A stretch of 64,000 nucleotides of DNA from Hevea brasiliensis. Lineage: Eukaryota; Streptophyta; Magnoliopsida; Malpighiales; Euphorbiaceae. The stretch is taken from contig NW_026614839.1 in assembly GCF_030052815.1 (NCBI RefSeq), forward strand, positions 39,910-103,909. The letters are read 5' to 3'. Below, in pieces: positions 36,254-49,490 of the stretch. Under the pieces are notes generated by a model. The model was not told the DNA's origin and searched no databases. It saw nothing but the letters and a program-made list of their open reading frames with translations. The stretch's first letter is position 1; each line of letters starts with the position of its first letter. The position numbers and the translations under genes are program-made.

Positions 36254-38935
36254 CTTTGAAATGTAGTGGGTTTGTTTGAGAATGTGAGGATTTGGGAATT
36301 TTCCATGTGTGTTTAAAGATTTGTGGATTTGGTAATTTTCTGGGTTCTTTGCAATGGGAAGAAGAACAAAACTCTTCTCTTTTTTATTTGATAAATTATT
36401 AGTAATTTTTTAAAATAATTTTGTTAGGTAAAATAAAATAGATTATTTTATTCACATGATTTCTCGAATTTCACATTTTTCACGCGTTTTTTTTTTTTTT
36501 TTTTTATCAAAAAGAGGTCTAAATTTATTAGGCTAAAAAAATAAAAATTATTTTATTTGAAAATTATGAAAAAGTAAGGGGTAAATATGAACTTTATTCA
36601 TTTTCTTTCCCTCCTCTTTCTCTTTCACTCTCACAATCCTCCCCCATACTTGCTTATCTCCAAATTTCAAAAATTCAATGACAAAAGGTTGAAGAGGCAA
36701 CTATGGTACTAGTTAGAGAGAGAAAGGATGAGTTTACAAGTATAGGAGAAGATGAGTTGGTAAGTGAGGGAGACGATGGGTTAGCCAAGGTGGCTTTGAT
36801 ACCATGTAAAGGTGTTTGTTATTTCTTAATTTGTGTTAACACTTGATATAAATAGTACACTTTATAGACAAGGAGTTTATCTTTGAATAAATGATTGTAG
36901 AGACTACAACCATTATACATCTACAAGATCATAAACCATAAGATATTGATAAACATTTCCCATAACACCAGTGAAATGGCCAAACATTCAATGTTCAAAT
37001 AATGAAAGGGACGAGTTTGGCTCGAGTTTGTTAATGTTAAATGATTAGATTTGCAGCTAGATATCTCCCTGTTCTTGTTATCCTAACACTCCTTTCCTCT
37101 CTCTTTCTTAACCATTTAAGTGAGGGATAATAAATAAGAAGTATGATTTGAGTGAAGGTGTGATGAAGGAGAAATTATATACAGGCTCATCTAACATAAA
37201 CTCAAGCTTATGTGAAAATGAGTTTAATAACTGTTAGATTAGATATTTACATTGAAATATATGCATAACTTATTAAAGTGTTTATAAATGGTACACGAAT
37301 CTAAATATAAAAATTTAATTTAATGGTTGATAAATTATAAACTTGAACTCTCTATAGATACACACATTATGTATTATCCTAGCTATTCCGTGTTAAATAA
37401 TTTATATAAAGTGACAAACTAGTAGAGTATAAACACATTTATATATGTGGGTTCCCTAAAATAAAAACTACCTAATGGTAAATCTATAAAAAAAAAAAAA
37501 AATTAACTAATTAGCAGTTTTCTCTTTTTATAATTAAATTTATTTATCTGTCACTTATTTATTGGCTTGCTATTTTATGCCAGACGCGCTGACATGAGAT
37601 AACCGATCCACTATAAAGTTTCTCATGCTAAAGGGCGATGATGCGATGGGTTGAGTGAGTGCGATTGGTGGCGATCAAGGGGAGAGAAGCAAGAATAGGC
37701 TAATGGTAGAAGAAAGAAAGGTTTTTTGGTAATTTCAATTTAAAATAGAGTATTTAAATGATTTAATTAGTTTCTTTTTTTTTTTCTAAGTCATAAAATT
37801 AAGCCAAGATACGAGGCTTTGGAGACATTTATTTTGCTACAACACGTTATTTTCTATATGAAGCTGAAAAGTTAAATTAAAGTGTCTATATTAAAGCAAA
37901 GACATGTTGCCAACTTTTTTTTAATCGTTCTTGGTTAGAGGACGAGGAATCTCGCAAGCAGTTCAAGTGATAAACGTTGATACTAAGCTAATCACCTTGA
38001 ATTTTATAAGTTATAATATCAGTGGCAGATGTAGTTATATATATATTGATTTTTTATAAATTTAATTATTAAATTTTTAATAAAATTTAAAATTAATTGA
38101 AAAAATTACATTCAAAATTTTATTTATTTTTAAAATTTTATATAATTTAAAAATAAATTTTATTAATGTAAAAATTAATATAATTATACGTGTAATAAAT
38201 TAATGAATAATTTTTAGATATTTATATAAAAAAAATACATATTCAATATTATTAATGTGATTTTCAAGATCCGCCCTTTATAGTATAATGGCAAATTTAT
38301 ATAAATTTAAGGAAAATTGTCATATTTTTAAAATTTTATAATTTCTAGTTATGTTATAAAAATTATCAATTAAATTTTATATATTTTTTTTATTTTTATC
38401 AATTATATCCTATTATGACATAATGTAGCATTTAATGTGATAATTTTATTAGTGGGATAATAATTTTATTAACCATTAGATAAAATTAATAAAAATTAAA
38501 AAATTAAAAATTTAATTTATAATTTTTATAATATAAAATGAAAATTTAAAAATTACAAAAAATTTTTACAGTTATCCCATTAATATATCCCTCCTTTTCT
38601 TTCTAGAATGTTCTTATTTTCCAAAGAAAAAAAAAGTGTTTGATGTCGGTTTTTATTGATGTGATTTAACCAAGTGGTCCAGCGACTTTCAGTGGTCAAG
38701 CATTACAAAATTCCTTCTAAAGGGAAACGATAAAGGCTTGCATTTAATTTATTAAATCAAATTCTTTTTAGAAATAAATTATTTAAACCATGTTTAACTA
38801 AAATTTTATCATAATTGAATGAATATTTTAATTAATTATATCAACTGTAGATAGATTTTAGTACTCATAGAAAACTGATTATTTTAATTATAATTTTTCA
38901 AGTAATTGAAAATAAAAAAATACAATTTATTTTTT
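36254..38935. other. AT-rich intergenic sequence
   Basis: No gene is recognised. A poly-T run lies at about 36486-36505. A weak pair of GGCAGATGTAG and GATCCGCC-like ends at about 38025 and 38270 may bound a decayed small repeat. Confidence 0.45.
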
Positions 38936-39183
38936 ATTTTAAAAATGTAATATATAGATGGAACTCCACTTTTGAATATCTTGCGCGAAGGCGGCAGGAG
39001 CAATTCTGAATCTGCTTGCCACGCACAAAGGGAAAGTGAGCAGTGCTGCGGAGGCCTCATGAGTGAAAAACGTGGAAACAGCTTTTCCACTTTGTTCAAA
39101 AAGAAATACGATCCCAAGTCCATGATCTGAATGGATGCTAGGTCCATGATGCATGATCCAATGGCCCAGATATCAAGTCCACC

Positions 39184-39190
39184 TTATAAA
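39184..39190 (+). promoter_or_regulatory. TATA-like box upstream of gene fragment
   Basis: TTATAAA lies 69 bp upstream of the ATG at 39259, within a locally GC-richer, genic-looking stretch (38960-39400). The spacing fits a plant core promoter with a short leader. There is no experimental support, and the gene itself is broken. Confidence 0.38.
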
Positions 39191-39771
39191 TGCAGAGAGA
39201 AATTAAAAATACTTCGCGGCGGGAAGAGAGACGGTGGCAGCTGCCACTGCCAGCGATAATGGATTTTGCGAGCTCAGATATTAGTCTCTAGAAGGAGGCC
39301 CTCTCAACAAACCCAACCTCCATCAACGAAACCCTAACCCATACGTAACCACTCCTGAACTCTCCAAGCTCATGCAATGGAAGCTTTCCCATGGTAAATG
39401 GAGGTAACTACAGACTCGCTCTTTCCTATAGCTTGATTAGTTTTTGTACATTTGACTAGAGCTTTTTACCATATGCGTGGAAGGAGAAAAAGAATTAACA
39501 AGAAGGGGTTTGTTTGAGAAAAATTACTAATTAGGGGTGAGAAGAAAAAAAAAATCGCTAGTTATATTAACGGTAATTAAGCAGGATGTTAATATTAATA
39601 ACGTTTTGAATGAAATGAATGTAAAATTGTGTGGGACACCATTATTAATAGCGTTTAAAGTTTGGGATGTCAATTATAATAATTGTAAAATCTTTGAACA
39701 TTGAATGCTATTATAAACAGCATCTTAGTGTTTGGACGCTATTATAATTAACATTTTGTGTTTGTATGCTT

Positions 39772-40250
39772 AGCTTAAGCTTTTATGAATATTAAATAGG
39801 ATGAATTTGGATAGTGTATAATTGAGTTTGGGAATAGTTTAAATTTAAAAATAATACTCGTTGTAAGTTTGGGTTGGTTCGAGTTTTATGATATCTTTTA
39901 CTCGAACATATTTATATAAATACTTAATTAAATATAAAATATATATATTTTTATAATAATATTTATGAATATTTATATATTTTATTTTACATAAAATATA
40001 ATTCAACATTTTATGAAATTATTAAAATTTTAAAATATAAATTATCAATAAAAAATATTTTTTTATGTATATTATTAATTAAAATATATAAAATTAAATA
40101 GGTTTTGATATTTTTCAGGAAATAATAATCAAATTTGAAACGAGTTCAGGTAGTTGAGAATAAATTTTAATTGAATTTGGGTTTTAAAAAAATTAATCAG
40201 ATTCAAGTAAAATGATATTTACAAATACTTTATCCATTACCATTCCTTAC
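39772..40250. mobile_element. Secondary insertion in left arm of the foldback
   Basis: This 479-bp segment has no counterpart in the right arm. It is flanked by ATGCTT at 39766-39771 and 40251-40256. It is AT-rich and non-coding, and its class is unknown. Confidence 0.6.
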
Positions 40251-41071
40251 ATGCTTGAATGCCATTATAATTAGCAATCTAATAGTTTTCTTTTTTTTGC
40301 ATGGGTTAATAGTAAGAATAGCATTTACATAACAATGAAAAGCTATCCTTCACCCATTTATGCTCACCTTAAGCTTGATCAGTCATCTCACGGTCATCTC
40401 CATTTCATGTTGTTTTAAGGTGTGTTAATTAGTTTTTTTTTTTTTTACTAACATCTATTATTGTTATTAATATTTATATTAATTTTTTTTAAGATTTATT
40501 ATTATTGTTAATACTAATGGAAATTTTTTTAATATTTTTAGAAATATGTTAGTTTATAAAATTTAAATATGTTAATTTTTATAATTTTCACAAGCACATC
40601 GTAAAATCAACAAGAGAGAATTTATTTAATCACTCTATGTGGAAAGATATATCAAATTTTGTATGTTGGTTTATTAAAAATATATTAATTGATATATTTT
40701 AAATGTACATGTTATAAAATATTGTATTGAAAAAAAAAATGGTTGATTTTGAAGATGAGTTGGTGATAAAATCCATAAAAATATTGCAACTCATCTCATC
40801 TCAAAAATCAGCAATTTTTTTTTCCCAATACAACATTTTATAACATGTATATTTAAAATATACAAGTTAATATATTTTTAATAAACCAACATACAGAATT
40901 TGACATACCTTTTACGCACAGAGTGATTAAATAAATTATCTCTTATTGCTCTTATTACAATGTGCTAGTAAAAATTATAAAAATTAATATGTTTATATTC
41001 TATAAACTAGCATATTTCTAAAAATATTTAAAAAAATCCATTAATATTAACATTAATGTTAAAAAAATAAC

Positions 41072-41072
<1 letters not shown>

Positions 41073-41106
<34 letters not shown>
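41073..41106. repeat. (TAA)n microsatellite
   Basis: About eleven AAT/TAA units lie in the right arm of the foldback. The left arm has a shorter, interrupted ATTATTGTTATT version. Confidence 0.92.
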
Positions 41107-41107
<1 letters not shown>

Positions 41108-41775
41108 TTCATAATAGATGTTAGTAAAAAAAATTGATTAACACACCTTAAAACAATATGAGATGAAGATAGACGAGAGAGATGACTGATCAAGCCAGAG
41201 AACATTAAAGCAAAGGTAAACATAAATTGGCAAAAAATGGCTTTCTATTGTTACGTGGACACTGTTCTTACTAGCACAAACAAAAAAGTGCTAATTATAA
41301 TAGGATTCAAGCATGGAATGTTAATTATAAAAACGTCCAAGCACTTGAATGCTAATTATAATAGCATTTAATATTTAAATGCATTTCACACTTATTATCC
41401 AAAATGCCATTATAATTAGCATATCAATCCTTAAACGATTCTCTTCATTCAAAATGCTATTAATATAAGCGTCCTGCTTAATTAATGTTAATATGACTAG
41501 TGTTCTTTTTTTTTACTCACAATCATCGTTTCGTAATTTTTCTCAAACTAACCGTCTTTTTATTAATTACTTTTCTCCTTCCACCTCTATGGTAAAAGGC
41601 TCATTTGACTACTTGAGGCCCTGGTTGCTGAACTTCGTGTCGTCCTTGGGCGAGGAGTTGGTGAAATCTGCTTATCCAAAGGCCTTTGATGAATCGCTTC
41701 CTAATGTATATAGGGGAAGGCGTTGCCTCGGCAACTGCCTCTGCCGTTTTGGCAAAGGATTTCAACTTATTTAAT

Positions 41776-44700
41776 TAGGGTGTTTGTTTGCTTCATGATA
41801 GTTGATGAAATGATAATAAAACGCTTTCTACCTTACATATCTGAGTTATCATATGTGGATTAATTAAAGATTGATGACTAGAAATGCGTAGTGTGCATTC
41901 ATCACCTCACTATGCTCTGTTATAAAAGAAAAAAATGAAGTTCAAATGGGGAGTCCTTCATAGCATTAGATGTATAGGGCCATGCGGCTGGTTTCACAAT
42001 TGGATCCAAACTTGAAGATTAAGGGTGTGATTGATGTTGTTGATAAAATTATTATTGAGAAAAATAATTTTTAAATATATTAATTATAAAATATTAAAAT
42101 ATAATTTTTAATTTTTTTATAAGTATTTAAAATAATATTTTTTTTCCTGAAAAAGCAATTTTAACCTTAAAATCTTAATATCAAACAGGCGAGACGCAAA
42201 GAGGGAGAAAAACGTTGATATGCTGTGTGACTCTTACTAATTCTTTTAAGTTTATTTTCTTTAATTATAGATGTCCATAAGACTTATTTTTCATCTTATG
42301 AGTGGCAACCCTTCTTTTCAACTTTTACTAGGCAAATGCTTGTACTACGCATAAATTTAGTCGAAATCAATTTTTCTATATTTAATTTAAATTTTAATAT
42401 TTTATTTTTTATTAAAATTATTTTAAATATTTTTTATAGAAATTGATTATTAAAATTTATAGCATATAATTATAATACTCTCACTTAATATCTTATTTTT
42501 AATTTAATTTAGATTTTCAATAAAATTATTTTTTTATCATTTTTTGTAATCTGGTTTATATGGAAAAACAAATTAGTTAATAAATGAAAAAATTAAGAAA
42601 ATATAAAAGTGTTATCATGATTATCAATAAAAAAATAATAAGACAAATAAAAAAATAAAGATAAAAATAAACATATGCAAAATCAATATTGGAAACTTAT
42701 TTTGGTATACATCTATAATTTTTTTATAATTGGTGTTACTTGATATTTTGGTTTTTGGATTAAATGGTCTTTTTTTAATATTATAAAGAATAAAAAATTA
42801 ATAGAAATGTAAATAAATTTTGAGAATTAAAATCAATAAAACTTGAATAAAATAATTAAAAATAGAGCAAATCAAATGGCAATTTGAAAGTATTAGATAA
42901 TAGAATAAAATTTGGTAGTTCTTAAATGGCACAAAGTGCCTACTATTTATAGATGATAAAGAAAAATTAAAAATAAATTTAAGTCAAGCATTAAAAAATT
43001 TTAGTTAAAAAAAATAGCATTAAAAGTAATTAAAATATTAATTTAATAGCATTATAAAAAGAAACTAATAATTAGCAAGCCAAACTCTTCCTAAAAAATG
43101 CTATGTGATAGCTTTTTAAAGAAAACTTGACTAAGTTTACATCCATAGTATATATAAATGCACGAAGGAGGGGGGGAGAGAGAACATTAACTTTGCTCCG
43201 GTTGCTCTTGTTCTTAAAATCAATTACAATTATATTTTTATTATTTAAATTAATTTTAAAATTTATATAAATTTTAAATTCTTAATTTTAAAGTTAATAT
43301 AAATTTAAAATTTTTAATCTTATTTATATTTTAATTAAATATAAAATTTGATAAGAAGTAATTAACTAAATAAAAAATATAATTTAATCATATTATAATA
43401 TTAAGTAAAATACTTTATTAGTATCTAATTTTTTAAATTTATATTTACAATTATATATTTATTGTATATATTTATAAATATCTGATTAGTTGCTTATTAT
43501 TTTTATAAATTAATTTCCATCTATTTTTTTATTTCAATGAAACAATATATTAATATTTATAAAATTACGAATATTAATTAAAATTAAATATTTTAATGAT
43601 TATAATTTATAGAAATGAAAATAAAAATAATATAAATCATCCAAATATTATTATTAATTTTAAAATTTATTAAATCAACAACTTAAAAGAAATTTATTTA
43701 ATTTTAATTAAAAATCAATACTAACAAAAACAATTAAAGACAATTAAATTTAAATCTAATTAATTTATTCTTATATATATCTATATTATTACAAGTGTGA
43801 TTTTTAAAAAATCTTTATTGTAGAGCTAGCATTATGCTACCTATAAAATACTATCTCTTACATTCACGAGTAATATTAATAATATAATAATTAAATTTAT
43901 ATTTATATTATTACGTTGTTAATATTTTTTCTATTTTGTTTCTTTTTAGTATTAAAAATAGTAGTGTTTATGATTCTTATTATTTTGAATAAAACAAAAA
44001 AAATATTGATAAGAATTAAAATAAAAAAGATATTATAAGAATCAAACCATATTACACTAAATTTATTTTATTGTATTGATATAGTTCTATTTTTCTATTA
44101 ATAACTGAATCAAAAATCATATTATATCCAATTATACTAAATACCAAATAAAAAATAAATAAAGTTGAAATCAATTTTGTAAAAGTATTTTCTATATTTT
44201 TCAGAAATATAATATAATTTTAATATAATTAAATTTTAAATATATAATGCATAGACTATATGCATTAAAATATATATATATAAGTACGAATGAGAAATCA
44301 ACATTTTTAAACTAATAAAAATATTCTTACAAATATTAATAATATAAATTTATATTTTTCTTTTATAAATTTTTTTTTAAAATTTTTTTACATAAATTTT
44401 GTTATAGTTTTTAATTTAGAATTAGAACCCTAAACCTCTCTCTCTCTATATATATAAATTAGAGCATGCATGATTAAATTTATATTTATATTTTAATCAA
44501 TAATGCATTTACAATATATATAATATAATTTATAATTAAAAAATGTACTTAAATAATTAATATATTATATGGGTTTTAAATTTTTTATTAAATAATATGA
44601 TAATTTAAATTTTCTAGATATCAATATAATAAAAGTAAAAATTTTATAATGATAATGCAGTAAACTAACAAAAATTTATTTAAAAATTTATTTTATTTTC

Positions 44701-44946
44701 TAATTTTATAAATAATTTTCCTTCATATTAATCTAAATATATAATATCATTATGCAAGTTAATATTATTTTAAATTATAAAAAATTAAAATAAAATATAT
44801 GCAAATCATTTTTTTAAAAATAGAATAACAGAATTTAAATGAATTAAAGTCAATAAACTAATTTTCATTTATTATTAATTTATTTTAATTTTTAAACAAT
44901 TTCACCTATTTATATTTTTAAAACTTATTATTATATTTTTTTATTA
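41776..44946. other. Very AT-rich intergenic sequence
   Basis: No gene is recognised. 42026-42190 may hold the ends of a decayed MITE (GGGTGTGATTGATGTTG; ATATCAAACAGGCG). Confidence 0.45.
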
Positions 44947-46446
44947 CTAGTCTTTGAAGCATGTGCATTACACGTGCATTAAATGATTTATAATTATAAT
45001 TTATATATAAATATCAAATTTAATTATTTAAAGTAAATATTAATTTTAATGTTAGTTTAATTAATTTAATATTAAAAATATTAATTGGTTTACAAATTAT
45101 TATATTTTTATAAAAAAGGTTATATGTTATAATTAATCTAATTATAATACAAAATATTAAATTAAATTATTAATTTAAATGATAAAAAATAATAAATAAA
45201 AATATAATATTAACTTTTTAAAAAAATATAAATGTGTGAAAATATTATTAAAAGTTAAAATGACAAAATAATATTGAATGTAAGTCTTTTTTTAAGTATT
45301 AAATTTGTTTAAAATTCTTTTCAAAGTTTTGTTACCTATATTTTAATATATTCAATAATTTTTTTTTTTGTGTAATAAGACCGTAAGTATACCCACTGGT
45401 TTAAAATTTTCATTCACATACTTAATAATTTATTATTTGATTGATATACTTACACTTTCATTAACTTACATCTATAATAATATTATCGTAATTTAAAAAA
45501 AAATTATATACTCTTATAATAATTTTTAGGATTATTTCCAAAAATTGTACCATATAATTTAATGTATGTTCATTTAAAGGATAAAATTTTGATTTTTATT
45601 AAATGAACACTATGTAATTTTATTATACCATAGTCCCTGTATCTATTATCGTAATGCTGTCATATTAATTTTTTTTATTTTAATTGATATTAATGCCACA
45701 TTAACATTTTGTTAAAAATTAATATATAAATATATTTTTATGTGATTTATTGAAATTTATTTTTATAGTAATTAAAAGGAATAAGTTTTATAACATCTAA
45801 ATTGTTAGGATACAAGTTTCAAAAATAATATTTTTATAATTATATTTTAGTATTCATCCTACTTAAATTTGAATAGTATATTTTTTTATATAAATAATAA
45901 GATTTTTGTATAATAACTAAGAACAAAACACTAAAAGCAACATAATTGTGTTAAAATTAATAATTTATAATGATATATAATTTTATAAATATAAATTAAA
46001 ATCATTTCCATTTTAATTAATTTATAAGTTCGCTTCCTCATTTATTTTTTTATATATTATAGATATATTAAAACTGTAGATAAAAATAAATTAATAAATT
46101 TTAATAATTAATTAAAAAATTTTGGCTTTTGAATAAAAAGGCCATAAAATTAAAATTAGAAGCATTAGATGGATTGTGATTTCAAGTTTTAGTCAAATTG
46201 AAATGATTTCTTTTTCATTTTTTTTAAATGCAAATTTATGATTTTAATTTTTCCATAAAATTTTATTTTGGATTATAATGGAAAGTATAAGTAGAATAGG
46301 TATTTCAAATCTATTAAAACTTTAATATTAATTTAAATAATAAAAGATAATACATAATTGTAAATAATATAAAAAAAATAAAGATATTTTTACCTGTTCA
46401 AAAGTTTACCCCTCATTTTCATTTGCACATTTATATATATTATAGA
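44947..46446 (-). mobile_element. Possible non-autonomous Helitron
   Basis: On the minus strand it begins A|TCTATAATATATATAAATG and ends with a palindromic GCACGTGTAATGCACATGC, then TTCAAAGACTAG|T. This gives the 5' TC, 3' CTRR, a hairpin just before the 3' end, and insertion between A and T that define Helitrons. The 1.5 kb interior is AT-rich with no Rep/helicase frame. These terminal features are short, so chance or a different element class remains possible. Confidence 0.42.
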
Positions 46447-47040
46447 TAGATTATAGATTATAAATAGATTATGTAAAAATATAAGTAAACCTATTTTTGG
46501 GATGACGATAATAATTTAAATATTAAACTTTAATTGAGAATTCTATTGTATTATTGTATTTTTATTTAAATCTATTAAATTCTTCACGTATGTAAGAATT
46601 GTACTATTTTATAATTATGAAAACAAAATTTCTTAAAATTTTCTCAAATGAAGCAGGTGGAGGATATTCTTATTATGGTAAAATAATAATTTTGAAACAT
46701 TATTAAGCAAATGAAAAGAAAAAATATTTTGTAATGTCTAAATTATATAATAAAATTAATTAAGTTTATTGATAAAATTAAATGAAATTATTAAAATTGA
46801 AAATCTAATTTTAATTTATTTGATAAATCGGTTAAATCGCTAAAATTAAAATTATTGAAATAATTTCAAATTTTAAAAATATATTTTTTTATAATTAGAT
46901 TTTTTTAATTTAATATTATTGCAATAAAATCATTAATTTTCTTTGAGGAATGTCAAAGTAAAGATAATTTTGTATGACTATGTTTTTTTTTATTTATAAT
47001 TAAATATTTTAATTAAAATTTGTTTAATAAATTTTCATAT
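46447..47040. other. AT-rich intergenic sequence
   Basis: No gene or element is recognised before the short LTR retroelement. Confidence 0.45.
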
Positions 47041-48942
47041 TGTTATGCACCGCAAAAGTGTGTAAACTGCAAAGGAATAAAGTAAGCACATAAAACAACA
47101 ATATTTACGTGGTTCACTCTCTTGACATAGGGCTACATCCACGGGCATTGTAACAATCCCAAATTTCAAATTTTATTATTTTATGATCATTATTGGTATT
47201 TTAATTTTATTTAAATTTTAGGAATTTTTTTGAGATTATTCGGATTTTAAAAATTGGGTTCGATTTTCCGAAAATATAAACTTTGATGATTTTTAAAAAT
47301 TAATTTAAAGACCATGTGGCAAAACTAAAAATATATTTGGAGTCTACGAGTTTTTCTGAGTTTTCTGAAATTTTTTTGGAATTTTTGGACCTCGTTTTCG
47401 GTTTCGACGCAGAGTAAAAAAAAAATTCAAAATTTTGTATTTTGAATCGAACCGGCCGAATCAAACCGGACCGGATCGGACCGATTGAATCGGACCGGCT
47501 CCCTTTCCCTTTTTCTTCCTCCCGCGTGCCTCTCCGCCCCCTTCTCTTTTTCTCCCATTTTCTCTCTCCTCGCCCCGCCCGGCCACCACCTCGCCTCCCG
47601 GCTCCGGCCGACCCGGTATCAATGCCGATCGCCAGCCCAAACTGCCGGAAAACGAGCGCGAACTCTCCTCCCTCGCACGCGCGACGTTTCGACTTCCCGG
47701 CCAAAATCCGGCCGATCCGGCCACCAATCGGACCGGGTCTTGTGTCTAAAATCATCTACTCGTCGAGAGCTTTCCATAGACACTAAGAACACCGAAATCC
47801 ATTGAGCGGTTTGTCCAATTTTTGCCCGGGAAGTTTTAGCCCATTTTGACTTTCGGGCTAGATTTCTCGCAAACCGTAAATCCCACGAGAAAACCGAGAG
47901 TACCAGAGCGCTCCACTCGTCGAGAGCTTCGCGGCGACATAAATTTCGAATTTTTCCGACACCGTTTTTCGATGGGTCCCACGGAACTTCGCAGTATTTT
48001 TCCGAGCAATAAATGAGCTTAGAAAATTCTGAAAAATTTATGTACTAACCCCCGTGTTGTGGACTTCGTGTAGGTATCCTCAATTCGAGGAAATTCGACA
48101 GTTGACCGGGTTTGCAAGTTTCGCCGCATGCACTACATCGAAAAGTCTCCGAATTGGACCGAGGTTTTGGCTACCCCCCCATTGTCAGATGTCCCGAGCG
48201 CGTTCCCGAAGTCGGAATCGACAAAGGTAAACCCGAACCTTGTTTTTTCATAATTTTCTAGTGCTTAAATAGGATTAAAAATTCATAAAATATTTGTGGT
48301 AGCTCAGAAAATTACGATTCTTTTTGTAATAGCCTAGTAATATTGCTAAGGACCGCGGGGCAAAGTTTTAAAATTTTTAGAGCTTATTTGGGCAGTTTTT
48401 GCAAAAATGACCAATTATGAGGACTAAATTGAAATTTTACATATTGTGATGGATGATTGATTTGATGGGCCCAGGAGGGGCTGTGTGATGTGATTGAGTG
48501 GTGGATATATGGATTATGAATACAGAAGTGTGTTTTGAGCCATTTTGCAGGTTGGGTAGGTCCTAGGTATAGGGGAGACTCTGCCGGATTTTCGGCACGA
48601 CTTAGGACGTATTTGGTCTTTTCTTGATTGTATTGAGTCATTTGTATTAAATAATTGTAACGTAATTGTCAGGTGAGCGATGACCTTCTTCCTCCGCCAC
48701 CACCACAAAGACCGTTGTCAAGTCTGTGAGTAAAATATTAATTTTAATTGTAATTTCACTATTATTATATGTTCAAGCATGCCCATGCATCACTTATATG
48801 CATATATCTATGTATATAAACTTTAGGCACGATTTATGTTGCATTCATAACTGTGAAACTGCCATGTATGTTATTGTGGTAATTTGGAGCAGTGTGCGTG
48901 CGTTGGCATGCGTGTGATGTGGTGTGGACTATGGATAGGACG

Positions 48943-49065
48943 GGTAGACACGGCTTGAGATCTTCACTGGGACCCGGTCCTTCGGGGTAGACACGGCTTG
49001 AGTTCTTCGCTGGGACCCCAATTTGGTTATTAAGTGGAAGTCCGAGCTGAGTTCTTCGCTGGCAC
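48943..49065. repeat. Triplicated motif in the Tekay LTR
   Basis: Three degenerate copies of a unit of about 40 bp (GGGTAGACACGGCTTGAG then TCTTCGCTGGGACCC) lie in tandem. The third is diverged (GTCCGAGCTGAGTTCTTCGC). The same array is present at about 8707-8845, 17588-17710 and 25160-25290 (inverted), and 56509-56630. Confidence 0.8.
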
Positions 49066-49490
49066 AGTTGGAATTAAGAGAGCTGTATAGGGGATCAGCT
49101 CCCATATATATTATGATTAATGTTACTGGGTGTGTGAGTGCTCCAAATTACCTTTTTGATGTTATGATGTGAAAATGTTGTTGATGTTGCATTTCACTCT
49201 ACAGGGTGCATTAGTTTTAGATAGTTATAGATATTATGGTTAAAATTGATATTTTACTCTCTGAGTCGAACGCTCACTCCTGTTCAATATTTTTCCAGGC
49301 CACAGGAGGATATTTTTTAGGTTAACCTGCTTTCTTCCTCGCAGGTTATTTATTCATGCTTGTGTAATTCTATAAATTTCTAGAATTTTCGCATGTGTTA
49401 GAAATGTTTATTTAATATGGGTCTGTAAACTAAATTATTATTTTGGACCTGTAAACTTAATATTCTATGCATGTTTAATGGATTGGATGA

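Larger units (their letters stand above)
39459..41602. mobile_element. Mutator-type foldback element inserted in the intron
   Basis: ATTTGACTA at 39450-39458 is repeated exactly at 41603-41611, a 9-bp duplication as Mutator-type elements make. The ends are inverse copies (GAGCTTTTTACCAT at left; ATGGTAAAAGGCTC at right), and the inversion continues through nearly the whole element to a small loop at about 40765-40785 (arms meet at GAAGATGAGTTG / CAACTCATCTCATC). Each arm is about 0.8 kb once a 479-bp secondary insertion in the left arm is discounted. There is no transposase. The arms contain repeated AATGCTAATTATAATAGCATT-like words. Confidence 0.85.
39259..41775 (+). pseudogene. Host-gene fragment: conserved plant protein with HhH-like motif, broken
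   Basis: Exon 1 starts MDFASSDISL, hits a TAG where I would expect Trp, loses frame near 39300, then reads RNPNPYVTTPELSKLMQWK and on to GKWR, ending at 39403. Exon 2 resumes at 41618 (reading R-PWLLNFVSSLGEELVKSA), lacks a short stretch, and in a shifted frame gives GVASATASAVLAKD, close to the helix-hairpin-helix word GVGPATASAVLA. From memory this matches an uncharacterised small plant protein of about 200 residues that I cannot name securely. GT at 39404 and AG at 41616-41617 leave an intron of only 61 bp once the inserted foldback is removed. The retained intron argues against a retrocopy. The C-terminal part is absent. Confidence 0.65.

Noticed and set aside
38884..39154. Overlapping minus-strand frames of 87 and 71 codons
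   Set aside because: They lie in the upstream region of the plus-strand gene fragment. One reads a kinase-like DIWAIG word upstream of its ATG, but that is too short to support.
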